Part shown: in pieces, positions 1-9,300 of the stretch | Layout of the letters: each line of letters begins with the position of its first letter | Numbering within the stretch: the stretch's first letter is position 1 | Source: a virus | Reading direction: 5' to 3' (one strand) | Virus record (IMG/VR): IMGVR_UViG_3300024262_000278 | Location: 1 to 22,238 of that record | Length of the DNA: 22,238 nucleotides | Position numbers and translations under genes: made by a program | The notes under the pieces: generated by a model | What the model saw: only the letters and a program-made list of their open reading frames with translations | What the model was told of the DNA's origin: nothing | Database searches by the model: none

Positions 1-485
1 TCCCACCCATTATTATCACCATGCTGATTATCAGTCTCAATCGCCAAATAATCAGTTGCGTTAGCAAGTAATACTTGCAATGACCCCATACCATCGCCAG
101 TATTAATAAACTTATACTTCAGTCCTGTTACAGCTTTTGGGAGGTTAATAACTCCAGCGTTACTCCCATCTGAGTAATTAATAGTTGAGCCTGACTCGGC
201 TGCTGTGAGATCGTATTCAGATGACCCATCATCATATTGAGTTACGCGAGAAACTTGTGCAGCAACAGCATACTTCCCTGAAATGCCTAGCCAACGTGTA
301 TTCCCACCATTGCCAGTGATAAGGATTCCAAGGTCATTTGCAGTATATGCTGATCCAGAGGGCTCATAGTAGTACATGGTATCTGTTGCTTTTACAAAGC
401 ACGTTTCATTTGCCTTGGGTGAAGCTGCTTTTGCATCAGCCACCGTAGCAAATATAAATCTTTGTATCATTTTCTGTTTAAACAT
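1..485 (-). CDS. Tail fibre / appendage protein, N-terminal part (runs off the left edge)
   Basis: This is an open frame of 161 complete codons that continues past the left edge without a stop. The start is an ATG at 485-483 with an AAAGGGA ribosome binding site five bases upstream. The protein begins MFKQKMIQRFIFATVADA. It then shows a short beta-rich block and a segment with the pattern of a virion beta-sandwich: E-Y-D-L-T-A-A-E-S-G, then V-I-N-L-P-K-A, then G-L-K-Y-K-F. That segment type is common in phage tail fibre and baseplate appendage proteins, which is established knowledge recalled from pattern and not a search result. As the last of a run of fibre-like genes, it probably forms another adsorption structure. 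The C-terminal receptor-binding part is not visible, so specificity cannot be guessed. I am confident it is a real gene and moderately confident of the fibre role. Confidence 0.7.
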   Translation of the reverse strand, partial: MFKQKMIQRFIFATVADAKAASPKANETCFVKATDTMYYYEPSGSAYTANDLGILITGNGGNTRWLGISGKYAVAAQVSRVTQYDDGSSEYDLTAAESGSTINYSDGSNAGVINLPKAVTGLKYKFINTGDGMGSLQVLLANATDYLAIETDNQHGDNNGW

Positions 486-496
486 GTTAATCCCTT

Positions 497-508
497 TCGC
501 TTTCGCGA
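497..508 (-). other. Small GAAA-tetraloop hairpin in the leader of the leftmost gene
   Basis: On the minus strand the sequence TCGC-GAAA-GCGA forms a 4-bp stem closed by a GNRA-type loop. It lies just before the ribosome binding site of the leftmost gene and right after the larger hairpin at 510-535. Its short stem makes any function uncertain; it could extend the structured leader or be chance. Confidence 0.3.
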
Positions 509-509
509 T

Positions 510-535
510 GGGAGGGGATACTAAAATCCCCTCCC
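510..535 (-). terminator. Hairpin between two fibre genes (terminator-like or processing element)
   Basis: GGGAGGGGAT and ATCCCCTCCC form a perfect 10-bp inverted repeat with a 6-base loop. It lies in the 67-bp gap after the GC-rich fibre gene. No U-tract follows on the minus strand, so it is not a classical intrinsic terminator. It could be a partial terminator, an RNA 3'-end stabiliser or a translational spacer. The structure is seen directly; the role is inferred. Confidence 0.55.
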
Positions 536-552
536 TAGGTCTTCTTTTCAGA

Positions 553-1473
553 CTACGACGTAAAGTTGTAGAGCAAGTCTACTTGATCATCCGCGTCTAA
601 ATCGAACTCCGCGATAGCACCATTCCAGTACAGTTCGTTTGTCGCGACGATGTCTGCAATAGCCATCGCTGTTGCGCCGGCATCATCGGTGAAGTAACAG
701 TCCTTCGTTTTCACACCGTCGCCCAGGGTTTGCAGACCCCCATTCACGAAGACACATACCATGCCGTCACCATTCGGTGTGTTAGTGATAGCAAGTCCGG
801 TGTCCGAATCATCCCCGTCCGTGACTGCAGGAGTCAGCTCTTTATCGCCAGTCGTAGGCATTGCGGCTTTCGAGCCCGACGCTCCTGTAACAATCGATGT
901 CCCGTCCTTCTTGACCGAGAACGAGTTTCCCGTCAGCAACAGACCACCAGTAGCTCCAGCGTCGTACGCTCCGGGTGACGCCGTTTTCCACTCACCGGTC
1001 GGGACTGCACCGTCGAAGATGAATCCCAGATTTTCGTAATTGCCGTTCTCCGCTTTCGCGAAGATGACCTTTCCATCCTGAGCATTTCCGGTATCTATCA
1101 ATGCTTCCAGATCCGCACCGTCGAACTCCATCACCTTGCCGTCGTCTGTAGCATCCGTGTAGGGGGCAATCAATGCTGTCTGAGTAGACAACGTGACTCG
1201 AGTTCCCGCCGGAGGAACATCACCGGACATAGCAACCACCTTATACCAGTTCGTCCCGTCGTACTGAACCATGTCACCCTCAACGACACTGACCGTACCA
1301 GGATTCACTGTCCCCGCGATTCCGGTCACGACATAAGCGTCACCGGCCGTCGGGGACAAACCGTTGATTGTCGCAACACTCGCATTTCCCACAAGGCCAA
1401 GAATGTCAACGCACTGGTTGAGTTTCCTTGGATCTACTGAATCATCTCGTAACATTTTTCCAGGCTTCTGCAT
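553..1473 (-). CDS. GC-rich tail fibre / appendage protein (306 aa)
   Basis: This 306-residue protein follows the 573-residue fibre gene after a 12-bp gap. Its ATG has a good AAAGGAG site (AAAAGGAGAAGGTC before ATG). An N-terminal block contains GDAYVV, a GTVNPG segment and then GDMVQYDGTNWYKV. This resembles modules in phage fibres that have a Gly-Asp-x-Tyr-Val-Val strand and a Gly-x-Asn-Trp turn. The C-terminal module (about residues 250-306) contains CYFTDDAGATA and ELYWNGAIAEFDLD, and is clearly related to the end of the upstream 573-residue protein. It is probably a virion-surface tail protein; no enzymatic motif is visible. Composition is unusual: a sampled 60-base line is 57 percent G+C, while the tape measure falls to about 20 percent in places. 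That points to recent acquisition from another source. Confidence 0.72.
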   Translation of the reverse strand: MQKPGKMLRDDSVDPRKLNQCVDILGLVGNASVATINGLSPTAGDAYVVTGIAGTVNPGTVSVVEGDMVQYDGTNWYKVVAMSGDVPPAGTRVTLSTQTALIAPYTDATDDGKVMEFDGADLEALIDTGNAQDGKVIFAKAENGNYENLGFIFDGAVPTGEWKTASPGAYDAGATGGLLLTGNSFSVKKDGTSIVTGASGSKAAMPTTGDKELTPAVTDGDDSDTGLAITNTPNGDGMVCVFVNGGLQTLGDGVKTKDCYFTDDAGATAMAIADIVATNELYWNGAIAEFDLDADDQVDLLYNFTS

Positions 1474-1485
1474 GACCTTCTCCTT

Positions 1486-3207
1486 TTACTTGTCGTACAC
1501 GAATGCTACGACGTCGTTACTATCTAATTGAAAACCGGCAACCGAGCCGTTCCAATATAATCCATCTGCTGCTTTAACTGCATCTCTTGCCTTAGCTGTT
1601 GCGCCCGCGTCATCAGAAAAATAACACGCTCCAAGCTTATCTCCGGATGGTTCATAAAGGTCAAAGTTTATCCCGATCTTAACATAACCGCCATTCACTG
1701 GAGTAAAGCCAACAAGCATCGCTGTTGCTTGATCGCCATCGCTTGAAGTTACAAGGCCAGCACCCGACTCATCATATGGAACAGGTACTCTCTGATCCGT
1801 TGACACTATTCCAAGAGCTGCCCGGTAAACAAACGAGAATAAGGTTGATGCTCCGGCTGTGAGGTCAACAGCGGGCACAACACCACCGGGAAATTTGAAA
1901 GCTACGTTGAAAGTTGGAAGCCAACCACCAACACCATCTTGAATCCACTCGAAACGAAGTTCTTCACCTTCCACCAAATTAGTTGGAAGCCCAACGATCC
2001 TGTTTGCAGTCGCAGTTACATGGCCGAACGCTCCAAGTTTACAATCCCAAGCAATCGTCGCAGCGTCAACTAACTGCTGAACGCCATGTGCCTGATTGCC
2101 TTTGAATACGTAATTCTTCAAATCAGAGTACGGCCCTTGAACAACAATCGTACTCAGTTCCCAAGCAGCACAACCTTCATTGGCATACACGCCACCATTA
2201 ATGGTAAGCGTTCCTCCCCCTAATTCCAAAAGTCGTGATGCATACATATCCAAGCGTTTACCAGCATTGAGGGTGAGATTCTTAGCAAACAGTGTACTAA
2301 AATAAAGTGTAAGATCACCATCAAATACGCACTGCGCTTGATCCATGCTAATGGAGCAGTTATAAGCACAGATTTTATCATTAGCGGTGATCCCCTTGCC
2401 ACTTGCCGGGTCATACCACAAGTTATAAAAATGCACATCCTTTGATGCAGCATCAATTGTAACATCACCGCTCAACTTAATATTCGTACGCATAGGTGAA
2501 GTACCAGCTATTGTAATCCCTCTGTCAGATGCGCTTGGATTAATGTCCTCAGCCGAACTGCCATCTGCCCAAATTACAAACTTGTCTGCTGTTACTAAGC
2601 TTGCAATCTTTACAGCAGCAATTGCTTTAGCTAAGGTGTCAAAAGGCTTAGCCATATTTCCCATCTCGCCCGTATCCACTACAGCATTAGGATCATACCT
2701 GCATTGATTAGTCCTCATAACTCTGGAGTCAACCCACGCTAGACCACCAGTACCATTAGGTTGAAGAGTCTTATACAAAGTCATCTCTGTTGTAGCTAAG
2801 TTAGCTATCTCTACTTCATCAGTACCGCCATCTTCATGAGTTGAAGCATGATGCTCTGGTAGACCACCAGAGTCAATAATATCATATTGTAAAGATGAAT
2901 CATTGTAGATAACAGTATCACCAACTTGAACAGGTCTGGCAGCTGGATCAATAGTACCATCAACAGATACAACATAAAAGTCACCGTTATCAGTTCCAGC
3001 AGGTGTACCACCACCTGACGCATCCCACAATCCTTTATACGTCATCTCCCCAACTACGCTCGCTGGTAATGTTGATATATCTAATTTGCCAGTAACATCG
3101 GTTTTAACGCCTTTGTCTGCATCTGCTGCACCAGCAGATGTTTCGATAAACGCTGGTGGACCGCCAATTGGATTGTAGTCTGGTGGCCAACTTCTATGTT
3201 TAGACAT
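1486..3207 (-). CDS. Tail fibre with a probable beta-helix stalk (573 aa)
   Basis: The ATG is preceded by AAAGGAG eight bases upstream. Residues about 72-105 carry a GDFYVV / GTIDP / VGDTVIY block also present in the next gene downstream. Residues 119-130 read HHASTHEDGGTD. This is the His-x-x-x-His...Gly-Gly-x-Asp motif frequent in phage fibres, where paired His residues can bind metal in the trimer (family knowledge). The middle (about 190-400) is a run of short beta strands with Asn and Gly turns, including a DKFVIWADGSS start and repeated NLTLNAG / TLTINGG strands, as in a right-handed parallel beta-helix. The last ~70 residues contain CYFSDDAGATA and GLYWNGSVAGFQLD, shared with the 306-residue neighbour. 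Role: host-recognition fibre or tip appendage. The target is unknown and no hydrolase active site can be assigned. Confidence 0.75.
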   Translation of the reverse strand: MSKHRSWPPDYNPIGGPPAFIETSAGAADADKGVKTDVTGKLDISTLPASVVGEMTYKGLWDASGGGTPAGTDNGDFYVVSVDGTIDPAARPVQVGDTVIYNDSSLQYDIIDSGGLPEHHASTHEDGGTDEVEIANLATTEMTLYKTLQPNGTGGLAWVDSRVMRTNQCRYDPNAVVDTGEMGNMAKPFDTLAKAIAAVKIASLVTADKFVIWADGSSAEDINPSASDRGITIAGTSPMRTNIKLSGDVTIDAASKDVHFYNLWYDPASGKGITANDKICAYNCSISMDQAQCVFDGDLTLYFSTLFAKNLTLNAGKRLDMYASRLLELGGGTLTINGGVYANEGCAAWELSTIVVQGPYSDLKNYVFKGNQAHGVQQLVDAATIAWDCKLGAFGHVTATANRIVGLPTNLVEGEELRFEWIQDGVGGWLPTFNVAFKFPGGVVPAVDLTAGASTLFSFVYRAALGIVSTDQRVPVPYDESGAGLVTSSDGDQATAMLVGFTPVNGGYVKIGINFDLYEPSGDKLGACYFSDDAGATAKARDAVKAADGLYWNGSVAGFQLDSNDVVAFVYDK

Positions 3208-3219
3208 CTCTGTTCTCCT

Positions 3220-4200
3220 TTATTCGTATTTAACAAATGAGCCTCTCACAATAACCTGAACTCTGCAAGCTGGTAAAGCTGAATATTGTAAGACAGGCCA
3301 AATTTTATCTGACCCGTCATCTTCCATAGTAATTGCAGTAATATAACCTCCACTATCAATGTCTGTTCCAATAGTTTGAAGGCTACTGCAAACAGGGGCT
3401 CCACCACCTGTCCTATAAATATACCCCATTCTTTTGGCTACTACAGTATTAGCCCCATGACCTTGTGGAATAATATGTAACAATAATTCAAAAGCAAAAG
3501 AATACTCATCTGGAAATGTGAATTGACTTGGTAAATTAATATCCAAATCATCCTCTGGTGGGGCTGGATCAGCAATTGAAGTTTTATTGAAGTATAAAGC
3601 AATTTCATTTCTAACACCTACTAAATCACCAGCAACTGGATCATCAGCAGCAAATTCATCAGCCCCATGAGCTTTTTGATAAGCATGTGTAGTAGAACTT
3701 TTATAACCAGTCACTAAAGAATGTAAACTAGCCCCATCATTCTCACCATCAAAACGTCCTATTTCCTCCCAAGACATACCAGCTGCATTATACTTTAAGA
3801 TTAGACACGCACCTATTTGCTGAACAAACCAGTCACCAGATAACTGTACATTACCCAGGGAGTTAGGTATTTTAACTGTATTATCTTCTGCTACAAGTCT
3901 AATTACAAGTAGTTGACCACCATATTTACCAGCTGAAATTGAAGTAACTACTTTAGCAGAACTATCTGGTGTAATATCTACACGAGTTTCGTATGTGAAA
4001 ACAATATCTGTTGTTGCGGACAGGTCAACAGCTTTAACTGTGACTGGAACCAGTAGTTTATAAAGTTCAGCCACTGTCATCACTCTACTGGCTGCTTCCG
4101 TCTCACCCTCCGAGATATCAACAATCGGAATAATATCAGCATCAGCAGCATTAACTGCCGTTAAGTATGTTAATTCAGAGAATCTTTTTAAATCAGTCAT
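3220..4200 (-). CDS. Tail fibre / tail-tip appendage protein (326 aa)
   Basis: The start ATG overlaps the TGA of the preceding gene (ATGA), which implies translational coupling. The N-terminus has KRFSELTYLTAVNAADAD followed by IIPIVDIS and a short MTVAELYKLL helix. This layout is common at the start of phage fibre proteins, where the segment mounts the fibre on the tail. A beta-rich block (TDIVFTY, DWFVQQIGACLILKYNAAG) follows, then a linker with HAYQKAHGADEF. The C-terminal jelly-roll-like segment contains FAFELLLHI, GYIYRTGG and ACRVQVIVRG, patterns I associate with exposed phage appendage domains. No transmembrane segment or enzyme signature is visible. Role: structural component of the adsorption apparatus, with the exact position unknown. 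Confidence 0.68.
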   Translation of the reverse strand: MTDLKRFSELTYLTAVNAADADIIPIVDISEGETEAASRVMTVAELYKLLVPVTVKAVDLSATTDIVFTYETRVDITPDSSAKVVTSISAGKYGGQLLVIRLVAEDNTVKIPNSLGNVQLSGDWFVQQIGACLILKYNAAGMSWEEIGRFDGENDGASLHSLVTGYKSSTTHAYQKAHGADEFAADDPVAGDLVGVRNEIALYFNKTSIADPAPPEDDLDINLPSQFTFPDEYSFAFELLLHIIPQGHGANTVVAKRMGYIYRTGGGAPVCSSLQTIGTDIDSGGYITAITMEDDGSDKIWPVLQYSALPACRVQVIVRGSFVKYE

Positions 4201-4574
4201 GGAATTTGTATTCCTTCAAATTCAAGTACAAGATTTCGAAAACCACAATTTCCATCAAAAGTATGATCAATACTTAATGGATCACTGGCAAATCTAACTT
4301 TCCAAACATTTGCATCATAATCTGTCATCTTTATAACATCTCCTAAAGCATCTTCTAAAAATGTATAAAGATTATCTAAGTCAGTTTGCTTCAGTTTGTT
4401 GAAAGTGTAAACAATCCTGGAATACTTTGACTTATTTTGATAAGTATATGCAGTCCCATCTTGAGCTAACTTAATATTGACAGGATTTATTACACCTTCT
4501 CCATCACCCAAAACTGGATTTGGCAATGTAACAGTTAAAGTTGGGGCAGCATAAGGCCACTGTAAAGTTATCAT
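4197..4574 (-). CDS. Distal-tail-like small protein, paralogue of the previous gene's C-terminus
   Basis: I chose the internal ATG at 4574 (protein begins MITLQWP, 125 aa) over an in-frame ATG 12 bases upstream. It overlaps the upstream TGA as ATGA, like its neighbours, and has GGACAG just before it. The protein is beta-rich and has no known catalytic motif. It aligns by eye with the last ~150 residues of the 596-residue protein: ITLQWP with FTLRYP, LPNPVLGD with LRSPVKGD, YTFNKLKQTDLDNLYTFLED with YNFEALSQAMVDDLKTFIDS, and then an I-x-x-x-D-Y pair. Position just after the tape measure and the beta-sandwich character suggest a distal tail ring or tail-tip adaptor. That assignment is inference; the paralogy is visible directly. 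Confidence 0.65.
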   Translation of the reverse strand: MITLQWPYAAPTLTVTLPNPVLGDGEGVINPVNIKLAQDGTAYTYQNKSKYSRIVYTFNKLKQTDLDNLYTFLEDALGDVIKMTDYDANVWKVRFASDPLSIDHTFDGNCGFRNLVLEFEGIQIP

Positions 4575-6361
4575 GTTTCTGTCCATTCGGGAACAAAAGT
4601 CTGTACACCATCCTCAACAGCAAGAAAGTTTTCACCGCCTTCTGTTATGAACTTCGCTACCTTCTTCGCAGACTCTTGAATAATGAGTGCAACATCAAAA
4701 CTACAAGCATCGCCCCTCGTCCTAGCATATTCAATGGACTCAAGAACTACATAACCATATCTAGAAACATCCATGTAATCTATCCAAAGGATTTCAATGC
4801 CAGTTGTACTATCAATGAAGGTTTTAAGATCGTCAACCATTGCTTGACTAAGTGCTTCAAAATTATATGTATATCTTTTAACTATCGGCCAATTCTTATC
4901 TCTTATAACCCTTAAGTTAGCAAGCTTCAATCTATCTAAATTAGCATTAGTAGTTCTTACTAAGTTATCACCTTTAACTGGACTTCTTAAAACTGCTTCA
5001 TATGTTGGATTACCTGTAATTGGGTATCTTAATGTGAATCCAGTAATTCTAATGAAAACTACTACAATTTTGTGATCAGCGTCAATATCAACTATTGAAA
5101 AAGTATTTGCAACAGTTTGTAAAACACCATCTAAATATATTTTATCTACCTTGTAACCAGTTTCTGGCGTCATCTGAAAAACAGCTGTATTACCTTTTGT
5201 GTAAATCGATTCCCCATCTGGACTGACAGCTCCATGGTTACCGACAATAACTTCAACAGTGTATGATGGAAGGTATGTGGTAAATGATCCTACGTCCCAC
5301 AGTGTTGGACTTGTCGCAGGTGGGTATTCATTTCCAAGAATGTCAACGACGTTGCCGTACCCGTCAGTCACTGTCGAAAGGTAAGCACCACCTAAATCAT
5401 TTATATTATACCCTTCACCCTTAAGTTGCGTGTCAATATCACCTAATATGAAATCAGCCTTACTCCCATCCTGTTGCTCACCAAGAGAATTGATATAATA
5501 CGGTCTATTCGCATGACATTGATCTGAGCCAGGCGTAGACCCGGCACTATACATATTTGTAGTTACCTCATTTTTACCAGAAATATTGAAGTTAGTTTCA
5601 ATGGTTTTATCAGGCACACTCCATGAAGGAGCAGCCTGATATTTTCCATAGCAATTCATAAAACGACTATTAGTCACTGCTGTATAATTTGTTCTATATC
5701 TGCCAAAACCTGTGCAATTAACTACATAACAATGCTGCCTTTGTGTCTGATAAAAGAACTCATCAGCTTCTTGATTATAACCAAGGCAATTGCCTATGCG
5801 AACAGCCTGTCCGCCGATGTTGGTACCTGCGTAAACACCGCCACATGTACCCAAGCCAATAGCCCAACTTGACAAATCATGGAAGATACAATTCTGTACA
5901 TAAATAGGATTAGCATAATAAGCATCAGCAAACGAAACAAACCCTGCCCTTGCGCCACCATCACCAGAGAACTCAATACCATCGATTCGCAAAAAGTCAC
6001 ATAATTTACCAGATACTGCCCAATACATGAAACATTTACCGCTCGATGGCTCCATCGTAAATGAAGACCCTGCTGTACCATCATATCTATGACCAACTTT
6101 AGCCCTTACCCACAAATACCTAGTTGAATCTGATGTAAAATATCGAGTGCCACTACCAACGGTAACATTCTCAGTGCTAACCCATGCTTCGCAATCAAGA
6201 ATAAGCCGAATATTGAGGGATACCAAATCTCTTCCCAAACTCAGATGCGCAATGAAAGCGTCCAGCGCGGCATTGATAAGCGTATACTCACCAGTATTTC
6301 CTGGCACATTTAAAGAATTTGATGCACCTGGCTTTATAGTAATTATAAAATCAGTTACCAT
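4571..6361 (-). CDS. Chimeric tail-tip protein: beta-helix, InlB-type repeat, distal-tail-like domain (596 aa)
   Basis: The ATG at 6361 overlaps the tape measure stop by 7 bp and has GGAAGG upstream. Three parts can be seen. Residues ~1-360 look like a right-handed parallel beta-helix: LRIDGIEFSGDGG, YVQNCIFHDLSSWAIGLG, YVVNCTGFGRYR, then the typical end DILGNEYPP...WDVGSF. Residues ~367-436 match the divergent InlB B-repeat pattern, with GNHGAVSPDG, TPETGYKVDKIYLDG and a final HKIVVVF. Residues ~440-596 (FTLRYP to VPEWTET) are homologous to the small protein encoded next. Beta-helix parts in phages often bind or cut surface polysaccharide, but no catalytic residues can be named here. Its position directly after the tape measure fits a tail-tip adsorption component. 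The start and the fusion are both within one uninterrupted frame. Confidence 0.7.
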   Translation of the reverse strand: MVTDFIITIKPGASNSLNVPGNTGEYTLINAALDAFIAHLSLGRDLVSLNIRLILDCEAWVSTENVTVGSGTRYFTSDSTRYLWVRAKVGHRYDGTAGSSFTMEPSSGKCFMYWAVSGKLCDFLRIDGIEFSGDGGARAGFVSFADAYYANPIYVQNCIFHDLSSWAIGLGTCGGVYAGTNIGGQAVRIGNCLGYNQEADEFFYQTQRQHCYVVNCTGFGRYRTNYTAVTNSRFMNCYGKYQAAPSWSVPDKTIETNFNISGKNEVTTNMYSAGSTPGSDQCHANRPYYINSLGEQQDGSKADFILGDIDTQLKGEGYNINDLGGAYLSTVTDGYGNVVDILGNEYPPATSPTLWDVGSFTTYLPSYTVEVIVGNHGAVSPDGESIYTKGNTAVFQMTPETGYKVDKIYLDGVLQTVANTFSIVDIDADHKIVVVFIRITGFTLRYPITGNPTYEAVLRSPVKGDNLVRTTNANLDRLKLANLRVIRDKNWPIVKRYTYNFEALSQAMVDDLKTFIDSTTGIEILWIDYMDVSRYGYVVLESIEYARTRGDACSFDVALIIQESAKKVAKFITEGGENFLAVEDGVQTFVPEWTET

Positions 6362-9300
6362 TTGAGCCTTCCGGAGTCTATAGCTCCCTTTATTCTTCTA
6401 CCAATAGCGACAACATCAGCTTCTACATTTCCATGAGATGCTACTGAAATATTAACATCCCCAACATTAGTTACTGACCCGCCACTTTCAAAGCGTTTTA
6501 CTCCACTATTCATTGCAATAAGTTGGCTATAAAATTCACCTGTTGCACCTCTATTTACAACAAACTCACCTTGACTCAGGAGTGCGGGTATTCTATCAGA
6601 ACCATGCCCGCCAAGAGCAAACATCTTAGGTACTCCACCTAGACGCTCATTAACAACTGTTGATTCTAGCGGAAGTACTTTAAAACTATCCACAACTTCT
6701 TTTAAAGCATCTGCAGCTTTAATAGTGTTCTCTAATCTTTCATTTAATTTATCTGTGTAACCACCGGCTAAGTCAATAAACTCAGCAATAGCTTCTTCAG
6801 ATGTTAGAATATCTTTTAAAACACTTCTCTCAAGACCTGTTTCAGTAGTAAGTATACCTAGCCCCTTTAACTTCTCTTTTACTATATCTGCCTCATTTTT
6901 TACTTCTACCTTTTTAATTGCTGCCAACTCTTCTTCAGCTTCTTTCAATTTTTCTCTTAAATTTAATGTACCTTCAACATTTTTTGTTAATTCTTCTTCA
7001 AAGCGAGTAAGTTTTCTAGTCTCAGCAACTATGTCTTCAAAATTTTCAAGAGCTTCTTTATAGTCTGGCCAAACTTTTTCACCTTCAGCATCTAGCTTCT
7101 CCATTTTCTTTCTAAGTGCAAAAAGTTGATAAAATAATTCATTAACTTCCTCTAAATCAACTTTTTTATCCTCTAATATTTTTTTACTGAATTTACTAAA
7201 TCTAGAATCTCTACTCAATATTTCATCATCAATTAATCTTTGTTTTATACTTCCCAAATTACTGACTTTACTTACTGCTAATCCTTTTTTCTCTTCCTCA
7301 TATTTCTTTAAAATTAATTTTAGATACGTTGCAGCTTCCTCTTGCTCTTTTTGAGCAATTGATAAGCTAGCTTGTTTCACTTTAAGACTAGACTGTTGTG
7401 CAAAATCAGCAGCTGTTTTTTGAATATCTGCAATATCTTGCTCTTCCAACTTATATTGTTTAGCTAAATCTATTAATTTTTGATAATTTCCTGCAAGTTC
7501 ATCTGAACCTTTTGTAATAACTTCAGGATCAGTAGACTCTAAAATTGCTTTTCTTGCTTCTTTGTTTGTAGCTTTCTTTAATTCCTCAAATTTAAGTATA
7601 TCTGCTTCAAGTTTAAATCTCTCATTTCTCTCTTCATCAATAGCTTTTTTCTTTGCCTTTTTTATTTCTTCTATAGCTTGCTTTTCCTGTTCCCAATAAC
7701 CTGCTTTAACCTTAAATAATTCCTTTTCAAGTTGTCTTTTTTCTTTTATAGCTAATAAGTCTGTCTTAACTTGCTCTTTTGCTTTCAAGTATTCTTCATC
7801 AAGTGCTTTAATTTTAGCTCTAATTACATAAAAAGCTTCAAAATCCTTATCTTTACGAGCTGCTTCAAGTTCTTTTAAAGCATCTAATCTCTTTTTCTTG
7901 TAATCTTCTTCATTCTTATTAAATTCATCAATCTTTTTCTTTTCTTCATCTTTCTCAGTTTTAGTAAGACTTAAACTTTGAGTTAATAATTTATCTCTAT
8001 TTTTGAATAACTCTACTAAAGCGTCAGCATCACCCTTTTTTCTAGCTTCTGCAACTTCACTGTTAATTTTTATCCTAGCCAACTTTATGTATTCAAGTTT
8101 ATTTTGTAAATCATCCTCATTTTTTAATCTTTCATTTAAAATAAACTTCTGATTACTTAAAGTTTTATCTTTAACATAGTCATCAAGTTTAACTATATCA
8201 TCTTTGTGCTTTTTGCTAATTTTTTCGGAGTCGTTAAAGTATTTTTGCAAAGATTTTTCAGTAGTTTTGAAGAATTCTTCAATATCTTTACCAGTTGCTT
8301 TAATATTATCAGCTAAGATATTAAATTGCTCTACTGATTGTTTTCTAATATTAATAGTTTGCCTAGCATTAACTTGTAAAATCTTTTGTAATGCATTTTC
8401 ACGCACTTTTGCTTCATTATCATACCTTTCTCTCACCCTTTTTGCTGCTTGTTGTTGACTTTTCATATACTCTTGCTCTAAGTCTAAAGCACTTTTATAG
8501 TATCTTTTAACAACGTAATTTAAAGCAACATAGGCTCCATAAGCGACCAGAAGAATCAAATTTATTTTATTTAATGTAGCAGCAGAAGCTGCTGATTTTT
8601 GATTAGCTTTAGCCACCAATTCTGCAGCTGCAGCACTAGCAACCTTTGCTTTAGTGTTAAGTATTTGAGTCTGAGTGTTGATGGCTTGTGCTTGAGTTGA
8701 AAGTGCAATAGCTGCAGTCTCTTTAGTTTTTGATAAAACTAAAAGCTCAGTTACCTTAATTTGATTAGCAGTAGCAACATGCCCAACATGCATCTTGTAA
8801 ATCCATTTTATAAGCATTGGGATTGCAAGATAACCCAAACCACTTACAAGGGATCGAATAACTAAATTAAGATTTAAAACATGTTTATTAAATTTGCTTA
8901 ATATACTGATCCAAGTTTGACCAATCTCTGTTGTAAAATAGTTCTTAATTTCATTAAATACTTTCTTAATTTGATAACCTTCTGTCTCCATAACTAAAGT
9001 AACAGCTTTATCATAAGATATGAAACTGTTTCTAATTTTTTCTAAATTTTTATCATAGTCCTTTAAACCTTCGCCGCTTAAAACTAAAGCACCAGTTAGA
9101 CCACGCACACGACTAAATAATTTTGCAACTTCACTGGCAGCACCTAAAGTACGCTCCTCAACGTAACCCATAAATCCACCAAAACCGTACAATTCAATAC
9201 CTTGTTTTGCTGTTTCGACACCAAGTTCACGAAATAGTTCTTTCATTTCATTAGTTGGTTTCAAAAGCTTAACAAAAATACCACGCAACTGCGTTGCAGC

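Noticed and set aside
553-1800. Diversity-generating retroelement variable repeats at the ends of the two related fibre genes
   Set aside because: The similarity is at protein level with scattered changes at all bases, not A-specific; no reverse transcriptase or template repeat is in the window.
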